Origin: Ettlia oleoabundans
Taxonomy: Eukaryota; Chlorophyta; Chlorophyceae; Chlamydomonadales
Direction: 5' to 3'
NCBI GenBank assembly: GCA_019693395.1
Contig: JAAMXP010001790.1
Span: 1 to 28,404 of the forward strand
Length of the DNA stretch: 28,404 nt
This document shows positions 28,254 through 28,404 of this stretch, piece by piece. Under the pieces are notes generated by a model that was not told the DNA's origin, made no database searches, and was given only the letters and a program-made list of their open reading frames with translations. How positions within the stretch are numbered: position 1 is the first letter of the stretch; every line of letters starts with the position of its first letter. The translations under genes were made by a program, and so were the position numbers.

Positions 28254-28404
28254 GTGAGCTGGCGCTTTAGGGGCAGGCAGTCATGGGGTACCAGGGGTGC
28301 CCTTTGATGGTCTGCGCTGCGCATTCCTTGGCGCCTTTCTCTGAACAAGCAATCATAAACATATGACAGCCCGCCCACCCACACTCACTCAGCTGGCCAA
28401 AGCC
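28254..28404 (+). other. Start of the next importin-11 intron, cut by the window edge
   Basis: It begins GTGAGCTGG. A possible acceptor CACTCACTCAG lies about a dozen bases before the edge, but too little sequence follows to test the frame. Confidence 0.5.

Overview
This window looks like nuclear DNA of a green alga, most likely a trebouxiophyte or sphaeroplealean (Chlorella-like) chlorophyte. The signs are GC-rich, CAG/CTG-rich coding exons, dense spliceosomal introns of about 100-350 nt, Ala- and Gln-rich low-complexity insertions, and the chlorophyte poly(A) signal TGTAA downstream of most stop codons. Every multi-exon gene below was assembled by eye. Splice sites were accepted only when donor, acceptor and codon phase agreed and, where I recognised the family, when the joined protein matched its conserved order.

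Layout, left to right: RPB4 3' end (+, 245-740, truncated on the left); a bacterial-type ribosomal protein uL30, probably mitochondrial (-, 1124-1595); an unrecognised small single-span membrane protein (+, coding exons 2649-3066, tentative first exon at 1849); a tandem CCCH zinc-finger protein of the ZFP36/TIS11 type (-, 4429-7255); an ankyrin/GPCR-chaperone protein of the ANKRD13 type (-, 7892-12325, 13 exons); the ribosome-rescue GTPase HBS1 (-, 12753-17598, 12 exons); a THUMPD1/TAN1-like tRNA acetylation adaptor (-, 18106-19431); the ciliary coiled-coil protein CCDC113/CFAP263 (+, 19651-21111); eIF3 subunit i (-, 21507-23845, 7 exons, 325 aa); and importin-11 (+, 24415 to beyond the right edge).

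Most of the genes serve gene expression: transcription (RPB4), mRNA decay (CCCH protein), translation and its surveillance (uL30m, eIF3i, HBS1), tRNA modification (THUMPD1) and nuclear import (IPO11). They are separate monocistronic units, and I see no sign of an operon-like or mobile system. No tRNA or rRNA gene, transposon or CRISPR array was found. The most unusual observations are a 16-nt microexon inside the first CCCH finger, a C-terminal CNOT1-binding-like motif in the same protein, three GC-AG introns, an in-frame 144-nt intron (exitron-like) in the ciliary gene, overlapping 3' ends of RPB4 and uL30m, and the orphan small membrane protein. A 7-base run of N at 12560-12566 marks an assembly gap.
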